The notes beneath the pieces were generated by a model, which saw only the letters and a program-made list of their open reading frames with translations, did not search any database and was not told the DNA's origin. Below are positions 47,089 to 56,964 of a stretch of DNA of 64,000 bases, piece after piece. The stretch is from Acidobacteriota bacterium (GTDB lineage Bacteria; Acidobacteriota; Blastocatellia; RBC074), in the NCBI GenBank assembly GCA_018268995.1, contig JAFDVL010000054.1, positions 1-64,000 on the forward strand. The letters are read 5' to 3'. The translations under genes and the position numbers were made by a program. The number at the start of each line of letters is the position of its first letter. The stretch's first letter is position 1.

Positions 47089-48152
47089 TGCATCACCACT
47101 CGCAAGGCTAAAATACCAACGACAACCACGAGCCCCAGCAAAGCGCGATATTCGCGATACTTCAAATAAAGGCGCTGGTCAAAGCGTGCTGTCGTTTTTT
47201 TCCACGCTGTCAGACGCGGCAAAAACAGCGGGACATTCTCTTCATACGCAGCAAAATCGTGCGGAAACAACACGTGCATGTGCGCGGCTTCAGCCTGCAT
47301 CACGGGCAGATATACGGCCAGAAAAAAGCCGAGCAGCAACGCCGCCAGCCACCAACTTCCCCCACAAATCACCACGCCAACTGCCAGAATAAAGCTGCCG
47401 AAGTAAAGAGGGTTTCGCGTGTACGCATACGGCCCGCTGATCGCCAGTTGAGCATTTTTGCGCAGATGCCCCGAAGCCCAGGCGCGAATCGCAACGCCGA
47501 CCAAAGCAATAGGCGCGCCGATAGCAATCGTTTGCCACGAAGGACGCGAAAAAACTAAAAACAACACAGCAGTCAAAAAGCCGAGTGGCACGCGCAAGCG
47601 TTGAAGAAGGGATTTATATGATTTGCGTTCGTTATTCATCGGGGCAAAATAATCGTCTGGATAAGTATTTAATTTATCAAACTCTGTTGGCCATTGGGTA
47701 TTTTCAATAATTTCCTTCGTCTGTGCATCCGAAAGTCGGAGTAAATGATGGTCAACATAGATTTCATCAATGCCAAGATACCACTTCTGATTGCAACCAA
47801 GACAGGCAATTAACCGCCGTCTGTCATCTTGTACCTTTAGAGTCTCGAACTTTGACGCTAAAAATTCCTGGCCATCCTGAAATCCCACTATTATTGCCCC
47901 AAGCACAAAACAGCTTTTCCATTTAACACATTCGCAACCTGACGTTGTGTGCAAATCCATCCACTCACGCAACGACTCACGCAACTCATAAACGTGCTGT
48001 GACTCAACAAAGCCTGCGGAAATAACTTGCAGGTAGAATGATCTCCCCCAAAACTCTTCTAATTCAGGGTGGTTGTAAACCCACTGCTCAAACTCTGCGG
48101 CGGGCCAGTCCTCACGAATAAATTCCCAAATAATCGCTTCAACGTCGCCCAT
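47085..48152 (-). CDS. Unknown N-terminal domain fused to an ICMT-type methyltransferase
   Basis: A 355-residue protein in two parts. Residues 1-170 are soluble, acidic and Trp-rich ([40 protein letters not shown]) and resemble small bacterial immunity-type proteins. Residues 185-355 are the isoprenylcysteine carboxyl methyltransferase (ICMT/PEMT-like) membrane enzyme. It has four to five helices, the signature [17 protein letters not shown] and a C-terminal [20 protein letters not shown] box. The internal ATG at 47639 has no ribosome site, so one continuous protein is likely. It overlaps the waaC end by 14 bp. Related ICMT proteins in bacteria methylate lipids or unknown substrates; the fusion is unusual. 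Confidence 0.8.
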   Translation of the reverse strand: MGDVEAIIWEFIREDWPAAEFEQWVYNHPELEEFWGRSFYLQVISAGFVESQHVYELRESLREWMDLHTTSGCECVKWKSCFVLGAIIVGFQDGQEFLASKFETLKVQDDRRRLIACLGCNQKWYLGIDEIYVDHHLLRLSDAQTKEIIENTQWPTEFDKLNTYPDDYFAPMNNERKSYKSLLQRLRVPLGFLTAVLFLVFSRPSWQTIAIGAPIALVGVAIRAWASGHLRKNAQLAISGPYAYTRNPLYFGSFILAVGVVICGGSWWLAALLLGFFLAVYLPVMQAEAAHMHVLFPHDFAAYEENVPLFLPRLTAWKKTTARFDQRLYLKYREYRALLGLVVVVGILALRVVMQ

Positions 48153-49164
48153 TTTTGATTCGCTTTTCCACTTGCTGCCAAACGGCTTCCACCGGAATTT
48201 TCATGCACGAAGTATGACTACAACTGCGTCGAAAACAATCCACGCGACAATCCAGATCGAAGCGTTCGACAATCACATCGGCTTGATCAAAGGGGCCGTT
48301 GCGACGTGCGGGTGTTGGCCCGAAAATCGCCACAATCGGCGTGCCCGCAGCAGCGGCCAGATGCATTGGCCCGGTGTCGCCTCCCACAAACAAATTCGCT
48401 TTTTTCGCCAGCGCAAAGAACTGCTTCAACGTCGAATCCAGCATTTTTACGGCTCCAGTTTGCGAAACGTCTACGACCGATTGCGCCAACGATTCTTCGC
48501 CGGGGCCATAGGTCACAACGGATCGCCAGCGGTATCTATCCCACAAACGATCCGCAATCGCAGCGAAACCTTCGACATTCCAGAGTTTGGTCGGCCATCC
48601 ACCGCCGGGATTGATAATCGCAACCGGGCCATCAGCCGTTTGTTGCTCAGCAAATTGTTCATCCTCAGGCGAAAGCCCCAGCGGAAATTCATAGTCGCCC
48701 GTTACATCAAAGCCAAGATGTGACACTAGGCTCAGATTTTTTTTGATGATGTGATCGTCATCATCGGCGGCGACCTGTTCAGTCAGCAAATACGCGCTGG
48801 CTGGTTCGCGCAAAGCTTCCCTGGCAAACCCAATGCGACGGGGCGCACGCGACAACCATGCGATCATCCCTGATTTCAGGAGTCCCTGAAAATCCAACGC
48901 AATCTCAAAACCGCGTAATTTTTGAAGCGCGGAGCCAATTGCCGCGCGGGTTTCGCTGCCGAACAAATCCTTGCGCCAGCCACGCGTGTCCACTTCAATC
49001 AATTCGTCAATCGCCGGGTTATCACGCAAGAGTTTGGCCGCGCCGCCGCGTTCGACGACCCAGGCCAGATGTGCTTCGGGCAACGCACGACGCAACACAG
49101 CCAACGCGGGCAGCGTATGCACCACATCCCCAATCGCGCCGAGTTTGACAATCAGGATTCGCAT
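48139..49164 (-). CDS. waaC: Lipopolysaccharide heptosyltransferase I-like (GT9)
   Basis: A 341-residue GT9 glycosyltransferase. The N terminus [20 protein letters not shown] is the classical heptosyltransferase start, with the acidic residue in GAIGDV. Later signatures are [50 protein letters not shown] and [13 protein letters not shown]. The C-terminal cysteines in the [17 protein letters not shown] segment are typical of the LPS heptosyltransferases of several phyla. The enzyme adds the first heptose to the Kdo region in the cytoplasm. Stop of the previous gene and its start share TAATG. It belongs to one operon with waaF. Confidence 0.9.
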   Translation of the reverse strand: MRILIVKLGAIGDVVHTLPALAVLRRALPEAHLAWVVERGGAAKLLRDNPAIDELIEVDTRGWRKDLFGSETRAAIGSALQKLRGFEIALDFQGLLKSGMIAWLSRAPRRIGFAREALREPASAYLLTEQVAADDDDHIIKKNLSLVSHLGFDVTGDYEFPLGLSPEDEQFAEQQTADGPVAIINPGGGWPTKLWNVEGFAAIADRLWDRYRWRSVVTYGPGEESLAQSVVDVSQTGAVKMLDSTLKQFFALAKKANLFVGGDTGPMHLAAAAGTPIVAIFGPTPARRNGPFDQADVIVERFDLDCRVDCFRRSCSHTSCMKIPVEAVWQQVEKRIKNGRR

Positions 49165-50258
49165 TATTGCGCAGCTACTACAACGTAAAACTTATCGTCT
49201 CTTCCAACAATCGCCACAGCTTTGTCTTTGCTCGGCATCGCGCCCACGCTTCCCTGTTCGCCCGTAAACTTTCCGTCTATGGCATACCGTGCCCAACGTA
49301 ATTCCGTGTTTTGTTTCCAGACCAGCAAAACATCGCGATTACGATTCGCAACAATCATCGGATGGTTGGCCGTGCCTTCGTTGGCGGGCAGTTGAATTCG
49401 AGGAACAAAGCCCGCGCCTCTTGAATGTGACCAATACACTTTGCCCTGACTCATCCAACTAATGAGCACTTGCCCGTTTTTCTCGACCCGAAAATCAGCC
49501 CCGCTCATCGGACAGCCTTCTAATTTCCAATCATCGGCACTGACCTGCACGGCCTTGAAGTTGTTTTCCAGCTTGCGGCCTTTGAGCAAATAGAAATCGC
49601 GGATGTTGTGATACCCCGTGCGAAAAGCAATGTACAAATCATCGCCCTGCAAACGCGCTTCAAGTCGGCAGCAGGCACAGGCGCGTCCAGCAAAGTCGTA
49701 CTTCACGATTTCATTGCGCGAAAAACTTGTGCCGTTATCTGTTGATCGCGTCATTAGGATGGGGTGGGCAACGGGGTTGTCCTCCTCCTTGCCGATACGC
49801 GCATCCAGCCAAAATACCAACAGGTTTCCGTTGGCATCGGCCACGATGGCGGGGCTATCAGACCCAACCTCTGTGTCTTGCAAATTGCGTTCGGATTCAA
49901 ACGTCTTGCCGCCGTCGGTGCTGCGCGTGTACAAAATGCCGCCACCTTTTTGGTAATGCCCCAGCCAGACAAGATGAATAATGCCATCTTTGCCAAGCGC
50001 AATTTTGACGCCACGCTCACCGCCGACGGTCACAGTACCTGCGCGTTGATTGACTTTAATCGCGGGGCTGAACGTCTTGCCACCATCGCGCGATTGCACG
50101 TAATAGCCGTCATTTTCTTTGCCGTACGTCAGATGCAAAACGCCCCGGCGATCCTGCACGACCTCTGGTACACGACCGGGTGCATGGAGGGGAATAATGT
50201 GAGGAGCGGCTTCGACAGCCATTGCACATAGCAGGAAAAGCAGAACAACACGAATCAT
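49164..50258 (-). CDS. Secreted sialidase-like BNR protein
   Basis: A 364-residue exported protein. The signal peptide ([14 protein letters not shown]) is preceded by a good GGAGG site. BNR repeats are [22 protein letters not shown] and [11 protein letters not shown], arranged in a six-bladed exo-alpha-sialidase-like propeller. A full catalytic sialidase set (Arg triad, Asp/Glu/Tyr) is not evident, so the name should be read as fold only. It lies between waaF and waaC; its start overlaps the waaF stop (ATGA) and its stop overlaps the waaC start (TAATG). That makes it part of LPS-region translation, which is odd for a BNR protein. It may bind periplasmic or surface glycans. Confidence 0.87.
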   Translation of the reverse strand: MIRVVLLFLLCAMAVEAAPHIIPLHAPGRVPEVVQDRRGVLHLTYGKENDGYYVQSRDGGKTFSPAIKVNQRAGTVTVGGERGVKIALGKDGIIHLVWLGHYQKGGGILYTRSTDGGKTFESERNLQDTEVGSDSPAIVADANGNLLVFWLDARIGKEEDNPVAHPILMTRSTDNGTSFSRNEIVKYDFAGRACACCRLEARLQGDDLYIAFRTGYHNIRDFYLLKGRKLENNFKAVQVSADDWKLEGCPMSGADFRVEKNGQVLISWMSQGKVYWSHSRGAGFVPRIQLPANEGTANHPMIVANRNRDVLLVWKQNTELRWARYAIDGKFTGEQGSVGAMPSKDKAVAIVGRDDKFYVVVAAQ

Positions 50259-51334
50259 AGTTCCTCCAGCAAAGAAAAAGCCTTTGTCGCGACGGCGTCA
50301 ACGTGCAATCGCGTCATACAACGATGGTCTATCGGGCAATCGCGGTGCATACAACGCGCGCAGTCAATGTCATCCACACGAATCAAGGCTGAATGTGTGC
50401 CAAGCGGTGCAGTTTCAAATTCATTCGTCGGGCCAAAAATTGTCAACGTCGGTTTATTGAGCGCAGCGGCAACATGGGCCGGGCCAGTGTCATTTGTCAC
50501 CACCAAATCACAGCGCGCCAATAAACCAATCAACTCAGCAATGCTGGTTTCCCCCGCCAGATTGGTCGCGGCATTTTTGTGCTTCATTTGCGCAATCACA
50601 TGCTCGGCATCTGCGCGCTCAGAACCAGCGCCAATCAACACGATCCGCGCATTCAATTCTGCCACCAACCGATCTGCCAGAGCAGCAAAGCGATCCTCCG
50701 GCCAGCATTTGGCGCGGCTGTTGGTGGCTCCGACATTCAGGGCAATTAACTGCTGCGACTGCGAATCAATTTGTGCGCGTCGCAACAATGCGTCGGCGGC
50801 CTGGATTTGTTTTCGGTTCGCAATCAGGGAAGGGATGTTTTGCCGCGTAGTGACCACTTCCCTGTCCAGGCAAACGCGTTCGGCTTCAGCGACTACATCC
50901 AAATAATCATGCGTTTGGTGGCGATTGCGATGCGCCTCAAGGCGTTGCAGTTTGTGCGTCAGCAATGCGCCGCGCCCTTGCGTGTCATAGCCGATGCGAA
51001 CTTTGACCCCGCCAAGAAACGCCAGCAACGCAGCTTCAAACGCGTTCTGAAACAGAATTGCCAGGTCATAACGCTCATTGCGCAAGAAACGCATTGCATC
51101 CAGAAATGCCTGCCTCCCTTTTTCTTTGCGCAGGTACGGAACGACTTCGTCAACGTGTGGAAAGCCCGAAAAAACTTCAGCCGCACGCGGCGGCGCAAGC
51201 AGGGTGATTTGTGTCTGGGGGAAAGACGCACGCAACTGTTCCAGCGCCGGAATCGTCATCACAGCATCCCCCAGCCAATTCGTGCCACGCACTAAGATTT
51301 TTCGGATGTCAGGCGAAGACATAGCAGCTGGCAT
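50255..51334 (-). CDS. waaF: Lipopolysaccharide heptosyltransferase II-like (GT9)
   Basis: A GT9 enzyme of about 359 residues. The core opens KILVRGTNWLGDAVMTIPAL, exactly as in WaaF. It continues through IALNVGATNSRAKCWPEDRF, IVLIGAGSERADAEHV, then VTNDTGPAHVAAAL and TIFGPTNEFETAPLG. Cys/His pairs near the end (CARCMHRDCPIDHRCM) are typical. It adds the second heptose to LPS inner core. I chose the ATG at 51334 because it overlaps the murB stop as TAATG; ATG at 51346 and 51322 are also in frame, none with a strong ribosome site. ATGA overlap links it to the BNR gene. Confidence 0.92.
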   Translation of the reverse strand: MPAAMSSPDIRKILVRGTNWLGDAVMTIPALEQLRASFPQTQITLLAPPRAAEVFSGFPHVDEVVPYLRKEKGRQAFLDAMRFLRNERYDLAILFQNAFEAALLAFLGGVKVRIGYDTQGRGALLTHKLQRLEAHRNRHQTHDYLDVVAEAERVCLDREVVTTRQNIPSLIANRKQIQAADALLRRAQIDSQSQQLIALNVGATNSRAKCWPEDRFAALADRLVAELNARIVLIGAGSERADAEHVIAQMKHKNAATNLAGETSIAELIGLLARCDLVVTNDTGPAHVAAALNKPTLTIFGPTNEFETAPLGTHSALIRVDDIDCARCMHRDCPIDHRCMTRLHVDAVATKAFSLLEEL

Positions 51335-52557
51335 TACTCGAACCATTTTTTGCGTTCAATTTTCAGCGGGTTGTGCTCAGGCTTGCGGGTTCTACGTGAA
51401 GGCTTGAGCGGGAGAGGCAAAGAAACAGTTGCTTCGACTTTCTCTTCAATCTTTTGAAGTCTCACTTCAGGCTTTGGCAGAACAGGAGGAAGGGCAACTA
51501 CAGGTTGATTTTCAAGCCCGACCCAAACCGGCTCTGGCTCTAAAGCAATGCCAAATCTCTCCTGCACCTGCTGCTGAATCTGCTTGACGAATGCCACAAG
51601 CTCGCTGGCCGTCGCATTGCTGCGATTGATGATAGCCAGCGTGTGTTTGGAAGAGATGCCCACGCGTCCGCTTGTATATCCTTTATGAAAGCCCGCCTGC
51701 TCAATCAACCACGCCGCCGGTATTTTGACCTGCGCGTTGGCGGCGGGAAAGTGCGGCACAGCCTCGACTGTAGCAGCTTCGATTTGCGCAAATTTTTCCG
51801 CGCTCACGATTGGATTTTTGAAGAACGAACCTGCACTTTGGCAGTCGGGATCGCTCAGAATAATCACCATGCCTTTACTTTTCCGAATCTTCAGCACAGC
51901 CTCCCGCACGTCCTGCAACGTGGGTGGCGCAGCGTGATCCGCAAAATGCTTCTGTAAGTCCGCGTAGCGAATGGTTGGTGCGCCGTGGTGTTTCAGCCTG
52001 TAGGTCACGGCTAATACAAAATAGCGGTCGCGTTCGGTCGTATTGAAAATGCTGGTGCGATAGCCGAACCGACAATCCGCATTGGTCATTTCTATAACCT
52101 GCTCCAGCTTTCGATCAAAGACACAGACAGAAACTATCGTTTCGCTGACTTCCTGCCCATACGCGCCAACATTTTGAATGGGTGTCGCGCCAACCAGTCC
52201 CGGAATGCCGCTCAGACATTCCAGCCCGGCCAAATCACGCGCGACACATTGCGCGACAAACTGATCCCAATCTTCGCCAGCGGCTGCGGTGACCAGCACT
52301 TCGCCATACTTCGGGTTTTGAAAGGTGATTCCTTTATTGACTGGATGAAGGATTACGCCGGGAAAACCGCTGTCAGCAAACAACACGTTGCTGCCGCTGC
52401 CCAGCACAAACACAGGCAAGTCGTTTTCTTTTGCGAAATTCAAGGCCTCGCACAATTGGTCTTCGCGATCAATATCAGCGAAATAACGCGCAATCCCGCC
52501 GATTCTGAGCGTGGTATAAGGCGCGAGGCGAACATTTTTTCGGATCACACTAAGCAT
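51334..52557 (-). CDS. murB: UDP-N-acetylenolpyruvoylglucosamine reductase with C-terminal extension
   Basis: A 407-residue FAD enzyme that reduces the enolpyruvyl group to lactyl in UDP-MurNAc synthesis, the step after MurA. Signatures are the FAD-binding GSGSNVLFADSGFPGVIL, LSGIPGLVGATPIQNVGAYG, the FGYRTSIF tyrosine, and the catalytic serine in AGSFFKNP. The glutamate near EPEPVWVG ends the type I fold. A 60-residue Pro/Lys-rich tail (PPVLPKPEVRLQKIEEKVEA and RRTRKPEHNPLKIERKK) follows and is not in normal MurB. The gene is the first of the six-gene overlapping run into waaF. An 83-bp gap with tandem repeats separates it from the upstream protease. Confidence 0.95.
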   Translation of the reverse strand: MLSVIRKNVRLAPYTTLRIGGIARYFADIDREDQLCEALNFAKENDLPVFVLGSGSNVLFADSGFPGVILHPVNKGITFQNPKYGEVLVTAAAGEDWDQFVAQCVARDLAGLECLSGIPGLVGATPIQNVGAYGQEVSETIVSVCVFDRKLEQVIEMTNADCRFGYRTSIFNTTERDRYFVLAVTYRLKHHGAPTIRYADLQKHFADHAAPPTLQDVREAVLKIRKSKGMVIILSDPDCQSAGSFFKNPIVSAEKFAQIEAATVEAVPHFPAANAQVKIPAAWLIEQAGFHKGYTSGRVGISSKHTLAIINRSNATASELVAFVKQIQQQVQERFGIALEPEPVWVGLENQPVVALPPVLPKPEVRLQKIEEKVEATVSLPLPLKPSRRTRKPEHNPLKIERKKWFE

Positions 52558-52610
52558 AATTCCAGGGAAGCCCAGGGAAAGACTGAGAAGTCAATCTGAC
52601 GTTCCCGAAC

Positions 52611-52640
52611 GTTTACGAGACTTTACGAGACTTTACGAGA
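52611..52640. repeat. Three tandem 10-bp units beside the protease stop
   Basis: GTTTACGAGA, CTTTACGAGA, CTTTACGAGA run at 52611-52640, adjacent to the M50 protease stop codon at 52641. They may be a slipped-strand site or a decayed promoter spacer. Confidence 0.85.
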
Positions 52641-53798
52641 CTAAGCAACTCGCTCCAGTTCGGCGGCACTGAGGGAACCGACCAAAATTCCTTCGCTGTC
52701 AATGACGGCAAGATATTGCAGCGGCGAAGAGCGCAGCTTATTTGTGGCATGTTCGATAGAGGCTTTCATTGGCACAAAGAGCGAATCGTCTACGGGGTGC
52801 ATCACATCGCGCACAATGGTTTTCTCCCAGTCGCGTTCGGGAACCGCACGCAATTTTTCCAGCGCCAGCATTCCGTACAGACGACCATCGTGCGCAACCG
52901 GAAAATGCGTTTGCCGATGTTTCGCCAGGATGCCATCAATGAATTCGCTGATCCGCATTGTGGGCGGGACGCAAATGGGCGGATGTTTCATCACGGTCGC
53001 AACCGTCCCCAGCATGTCGCTGACATTGATCCCCGTTTGCTTGGTGTAATCGGATTGCATCTTGTGAAAGCGATAATCCTCTTCAGCCGCTTTTTTCAGA
53101 ATGAATGCCAGCGTAATCATCATCACCGCCACAAACGGATCACGATACCAGATGGCGCGATAAATTCCGTACGAAGCAACCATGTACGACAGCCCCACGC
53201 CCAGCCGTTTTGCCACCAGCGTAGCGGCCAGAATGTCTTTGCTGCGATGCCACAGATATGCGCGCAGCACGCGTCCACCATCCAGCGGCAGTCCCGGAAT
53301 TAAATTGAACATCGCCAACGCGACGTTCCCGCGAAACAGCCAGAGAAACAATTCTCGCATGGAAAGACGCACCGCTTCCGGGGCAAAAGCCTGCGTCAAC
53401 ATCACACACCCAATAAAAACTGCCCCCAGCAAAAACGAAGCGACGGGGCCAGCAATCGCAATCCGCAATTCGGCCATCGCTGTTTTCGGCTCTCCGGCCA
53501 GCCGCGCGTAGCCGCCAAAAATATGCAACCGGATTTCCAGCGTGCGAATGCCTTCCTGCCGGGCCACAAAGGCGTGCGCCAATTCGTGGACGACGATGGA
53601 GGTAAACATCAGCACCGTAAAAACCGCGCCGAAAACCAACGCCTCGGTCAGTCCGATGCGCCCGATTTGCTGCACCAGATAAATCTGCGATCCCAGCCAG
53701 AAATAAATCAGCACGACAAACAACCAGGTATAATCCACCATCAGCGGAATGCCGTTGATTCGAGCTAATTGAAAGGGTCGCAGACGAAATGATTGCAT
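52641..53798 (-). CDS. Site-2-type M50 metalloprotease with CBS domains
   Basis: A 385-residue inner-membrane protease started at 53798; a longer frame (53837) has no support. Helices hold the HExxH motif in VVHELAHAFVARQEG and the third ligand near LPLDGGRVLRAYLW (aspartate in LDGG). Two CBS domains form the cytoplasmic C terminus (about residues 250-385: PPICVPPTMRISEFIDGIL, THFPVAHDG, TIVRDVMHPVDDSLFV, LQYLAVID). This architecture is the SpoIVFB/S2P-CBS type, where adenine nucleotides regulate proteolysis of membrane proteins. It is upstream of murB on the same strand and divergent from the methyltransferase. Confidence 0.92.
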   Translation of the reverse strand: MQSFRLRPFQLARINGIPLMVDYTWLFVVLIYFWLGSQIYLVQQIGRIGLTEALVFGAVFTVLMFTSIVVHELAHAFVARQEGIRTLEIRLHIFGGYARLAGEPKTAMAELRIAIAGPVASFLLGAVFIGCVMLTQAFAPEAVRLSMRELFLWLFRGNVALAMFNLIPGLPLDGGRVLRAYLWHRSKDILAATLVAKRLGVGLSYMVASYGIYRAIWYRDPFVAVMMITLAFILKKAAEEDYRFHKMQSDYTKQTGINVSDMLGTVATVMKHPPICVPPTMRISEFIDGILAKHRQTHFPVAHDGRLYGMLALEKLRAVPERDWEKTIVRDVMHPVDDSLFVPMKASIEHATNKLRSSPLQYLAVIDSEGILVGSLSAAELERVA

Positions 53799-53866
53799 AG
53801 CGTGATCATAGCAGAAGCACATCCGATGTTCAGCCATGAATCGTAGTTACTTCAGGGAAATTACTT

Positions 53867-54727
53867 ATGCGACAAAGTTACAGTTTGACGGCAGAAGGAA
53901 TGGCGCTCTTGCGGGCCATCGAACAAGCCCGCCCGCCCGCACAGCGAATTATTAGTGATCCGTACGCCGCCGCCTTCCTGCGCTTTCCCGGCTTTCGTTT
54001 TATCACGCGAAGTCAAAGCCTTTCGCGCCTGATGCTGCGCCTCTTTGACTGGCGCGCGCCGGGAGCCGTGGAATTTCTGACGATTCGCCCGCGCCTGGTA
54101 GACGAACTGGCGACGGAATTAGCAGCACAAGGACTGGAGCAAATTGTGATTCTCGGTGCAGGATTCGACACAATGGCCTTACGGATTCGGGACAAGCTGC
54201 AAGGCGTAACGATTTACGAAGTAGATCATCCGGCAACACAGGCCGCCAAGCGCGAAACCTTAACCAAAATCGGAACGCCCACGAATGTGCGCTTCGTCGC
54301 GGTGGATTTCGAGCAAGATGATTTTGTTGAGAAGTTGCGCGAAGCAGGCTTTGATCTAAAACGAAAGACATTGATTTCGTGGCTCGGCGTCACGTACTAC
54401 CTCACGCCCGCAGCAATGGCGCGGACGCTCACGCAAATTGCGACGCTCGGCGGGATAGGCACGAAATTTGTGTTTGATTACATGCTGGCTGAAGTCATTG
54501 ATGGCACCAGCACCAGCCACGAAGCGCTGAACAAAGCCCGCTTCGTCGCGAGGCTCGGCGAACCGTGGCTGTTTGGCTTGCAGCCGGAAAAGGTCGGCGC
54601 ATATCTGGCACCATTCGGCTTTCGCGTGCGACAGAATTTCACGCCCCAGGAATTGCAGGCGAAGTATTGTCCGACGCGCAAAGAACCGATGGTCTATGTG
54701 CGGATGGCAGTTTGTGAGCGGATGTAA
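53867..54727 (+). CDS. Class I SAM-dependent methyltransferase, LCM/SACOL2644-type
   Basis: A 286-residue methyltransferase of the leucine carboxyl methyltransferase-like family. Motifs are SLTAEGMALLRAIEQARPP with ISDPYAAAFLRFPG, the SAM-binding QIVILGAGFDTMALRI, the acidic YEVDHPATQAAKRE, FVAVDFEQDD, and the catalytic-region LISWLGVTYYLTPAAM. No signal peptide. Members act on small molecules or polyketide-like carboxylates; the substrate here is unknown. It is monocistronic, 68 bp from the divergent M50 gene, and ends just before the inverted repeat 54730-54810, which may terminate it. Confidence 0.9.
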   Translation: MRQSYSLTAEGMALLRAIEQARPPAQRIISDPYAAAFLRFPGFRFITRSQSLSRLMLRLFDWRAPGAVEFLTIRPRLVDELATELAAQGLEQIVILGAGFDTMALRIRDKLQGVTIYEVDHPATQAAKRETLTKIGTPTNVRFVAVDFEQDDFVEKLREAGFDLKRKTLISWLGVTYYLTPAAMARTLTQIATLGGIGTKFVFDYMLAEVIDGTSTSHEALNKARFVARLGEPWLFGLQPEKVGAYLAPFGFRVRQNFTPQELQAKYCPTRKEPMVYVRMAVCERM

Positions 54728-54729
54728 TT

Positions 54730-54810
54730 TGGTACAGTACAGGGAGCGGGAGCGACTTGATTCATCACATGCCATCTTATCAGGTCGCTCCCGCTCCCTG
54801 TACTGTGCCA
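54730..54810. repeat. GGTACAGTAC/GGAGCGGGAGCGAC inverted repeat, copy 3
   Basis: 27-nt arms, 54730-54756 and 54784-54810, pair at 26 of 27 positions with a 27-nt loop. The left arm begins TGGTACAGTACAGGGAGCGG. It lies between two convergent genes (stops at 54727 and 54820) and could fold as a bidirectional terminator. Confidence 0.9.
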
Positions 54811-54819
54811 GATGGCCAT

Positions 54820-56688
54820 TCACCACGGAAAACTCGCCTTGCGCAACAATTCCTGATAGCGTGCATCGGCGAGCAGGGGTTCATAGATCGGGTGATGCTT
54901 GAAATCAATCACGCCGACATTTTTCGCTATGCTCTGTTGCATTAGGGGCAATGCCTGTTCCACGTCGCCGAGTCCGCAATAAACCCAGGCGATTTGATAC
55001 GGCGGCACGTATTTCGCGCGTGCCAGTTGCTGCAATTGCTGAAACACTGCCAACGCCTCGGTGCGTTTGCCTGCACGGGCATAAACATTGCCGAGCGCCG
55101 CCAGATATTCGCTGCCGCGATCAGTCGCACGTTGCACTTCGGTAATCGCTTCGTCGTGCTGGCCTTTTTGCGTGAGCGCCAGCCCCAGCAATAAATGCGC
55201 GAGCGAAAAGTTTTCGTCCAGCGAAAGCGCGTGACGATAAGCAGCAATGGCTTCATCGTAGCGACGCGCGATGTAATATGCGTAGCCAACATCGGTGTTA
55301 ACGACAAGCGAAAGCGGATCAAGCTGCTGTGTCTTTTTTATAAAGCGGATGCCCTCGTCATATCGCCCGATCAAAGCCAAATACAACGCCATTGAATGAT
55401 AGTGCTGAGCAAAGTTTGGATTGAGTAAGGGAACTTTTGCGGCAAATTTATCACTTTCTGCCTGCTGCTTCGTATCGCTTAAATAAATCCCCATCATTGA
55501 ACAGGCGTGGGCAGAGTGTTGATCTAAGGCCCAGGCTCGCTGCGCGGCTGACCCGCCTTTTTGGACAACAATCTCAGGAGGCAAGGGGATGTACCATTTA
55601 CCCACAAAATACGCATCTGCAACCGCTGCCCACCCTTCTGCAAAATTGGGGTCAAGCGCGACAGCTTCCTCAAAATAACTGATCGCTTTTTTCAGTGATG
55701 TACTCGTGCGTAGGTTGAATTGATAGAGTCCTTTCAGATAGGCCAGATAGGCTTCGATGTTGTTGGTTTCAATGCGAGAGCTTTCGTCATTGCACAATAT
55801 CGCTTGCAGGTTGGCGGTCACACTGCAACCGATTTCTTTTTCAATCGCTATGATGTCGGCGAGGTCTTTGTCATTGCGCTCGCTGGCCCAAATTACACGA
55901 CCATCGCGTGTGCTGCGCAGGATGACGTTGATTTGCAAACGATCACCGCTACGTTTGATACTGCCTTCCAGAATTGCGGCGACATTCAATTGCGCTCCCG
56001 CCGTGCGCCAATCCACGGGCTTGCCTTTGAAGCGAAAGGCCGAATTGCGAGCAATGACCTTGAAATCCTTGAGGCGCGACAAATCGCGGATCAAATGTTC
56101 GGTCAAGCCATCCGCAAAATAATCCTGCTCGGCATCTCCGCTGGCATTTCTGAAGGGCATCACGGCAATTGAGGTGATCGGTGCAGGCGTTGACGAAGGG
56201 CGTCGCCAATACATCGCCGCTGCCACGCAACAGAGAAAAGCGATTGCACAAAGTCCCCAAAGCCAGTGACGACGCCAAGGAAGTGGCATCGGGGAAGCGT
56301 GATTCGGTTCGGTTATTGCTGTCGCTTCCTGCGGCGCTTCGCCCGCTTGCCGATTCTCTGTATCGCCCATTCGTACAGGCGCGATAAAGCGATAGCCGAT
56401 GGTTGGAATCGTTTCGATGTAATCAGAATGGTCGTGGCCGTTGCGGAGCGCCTTGCGCAGGAGGGCGATATTTTTGGTCAGGCTGCTTTCTTCGACAAAC
56501 GTGTCCGGCCAGATTTTGGCGAGCAACTCGTCTTTCGTAATCACGGCACCTCCGCTTTCCACCAGTGTCAACAACGTAGCAAACGTTTTGGGATGCAGCG
56601 GAAGACGCTCACCTTCACGCAATAAAATCTTTTGTTGGGAATCAAGCTGGAATGCGCCAAACGTATATACCCTCTTGTCTGTCATCAT
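54820..56688 (-). CDS. Winged-helix DNA-binding membrane protein with TolB-like and TPR domains
   Basis: A 622-residue CadC-like regulator. Residues 5-105 form an OmpR-type winged helix (YTFGAFQLDSQQKILLREGE, ITKDELLAKIWPDTFVEESS, IETIPTIGYRFIAPVRM). A single helix lies near 138-160 (WGLCAIAFLCCVAAAMYW). Outside the membrane comes a TolB/FlgO-like domain (ITSIAVMPFRNASGDAEQDY, FADGLTEHLIRDLSRL, AILEGSIKR), then eight or so TPR helices with repeats such as FAEGWAAVADAYFVGKWYIP. It is a one-component transcription factor that senses outside the cytoplasm. GAGGGTAAG precedes the ATG. Such genes occur in many copies in Acidobacteriota. Its target may be itself or the divergent small proteins. Confidence 0.93.
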   Translation of the reverse strand: MMTDKRVYTFGAFQLDSQQKILLREGERLPLHPKTFATLLTLVESGGAVITKDELLAKIWPDTFVEESSLTKNIALLRKALRNGHDHSDYIETIPTIGYRFIAPVRMGDTENRQAGEAPQEATAITEPNHASPMPLPWRRHWLWGLCAIAFLCCVAAAMYWRRPSSTPAPITSIAVMPFRNASGDAEQDYFADGLTEHLIRDLSRLKDFKVIARNSAFRFKGKPVDWRTAGAQLNVAAILEGSIKRSGDRLQINVILRSTRDGRVIWASERNDKDLADIIAIEKEIGCSVTANLQAILCNDESSRIETNNIEAYLAYLKGLYQFNLRTSTSLKKAISYFEEAVALDPNFAEGWAAVADAYFVGKWYIPLPPEIVVQKGGSAAQRAWALDQHSAHACSMMGIYLSDTKQQAESDKFAAKVPLLNPNFAQHYHSMALYLALIGRYDEGIRFIKKTQQLDPLSLVVNTDVGYAYYIARRYDEAIAAYRHALSLDENFSLAHLLLGLALTQKGQHDEAITEVQRATDRGSEYLAALGNVYARAGKRTEALAVFQQLQQLARAKYVPPYQIAWVYCGLGDVEQALPLMQQSIAKNVGVIDFKHHPIYEPLLADARYQELLRKASFPW

Positions 56689-56701
56689 CTTACCCTCATA
56701 A

Positions 56702-56716
56702 TCTTACGCTGTAAGA
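56702..56716. promoter_or_regulatory. Candidate operator upstream of the winged-helix regulator
   Basis: Palindrome TCTTAC-GCT-GTAAGA with two more GTAAG words nearby (56721-56727 and near 56754). It lies 14 bp before the start codon and may be an autoregulatory binding site. Confidence 0.35.
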
Positions 56717-56964
56717 AAATGGTAAGAACTTTTTTGCCCCATTCCCAGAACTTTGTAAGGACACTCCCAGTTCATTTCCTATAAGCTCCCCTCCGACATT
56801 CACAGCACCAACTGAAAATGTCCGGCAGGCACCAAAGCAGCGACCGTTAGGCAAGCTCGCGGTTCTGGTGATGCCGCTTCTACAATGCCGCAAGTGACAG
56901 AACACAGCCTGACTTGCGGTACGACAACCAATTCGCAGTGGCTTAAAAAGTTTTACCTAGATTG

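Noticed and set aside
52611-52640. CRISPR-like repeat
   Set aside because: Units are tandem without spacers and only three in number.
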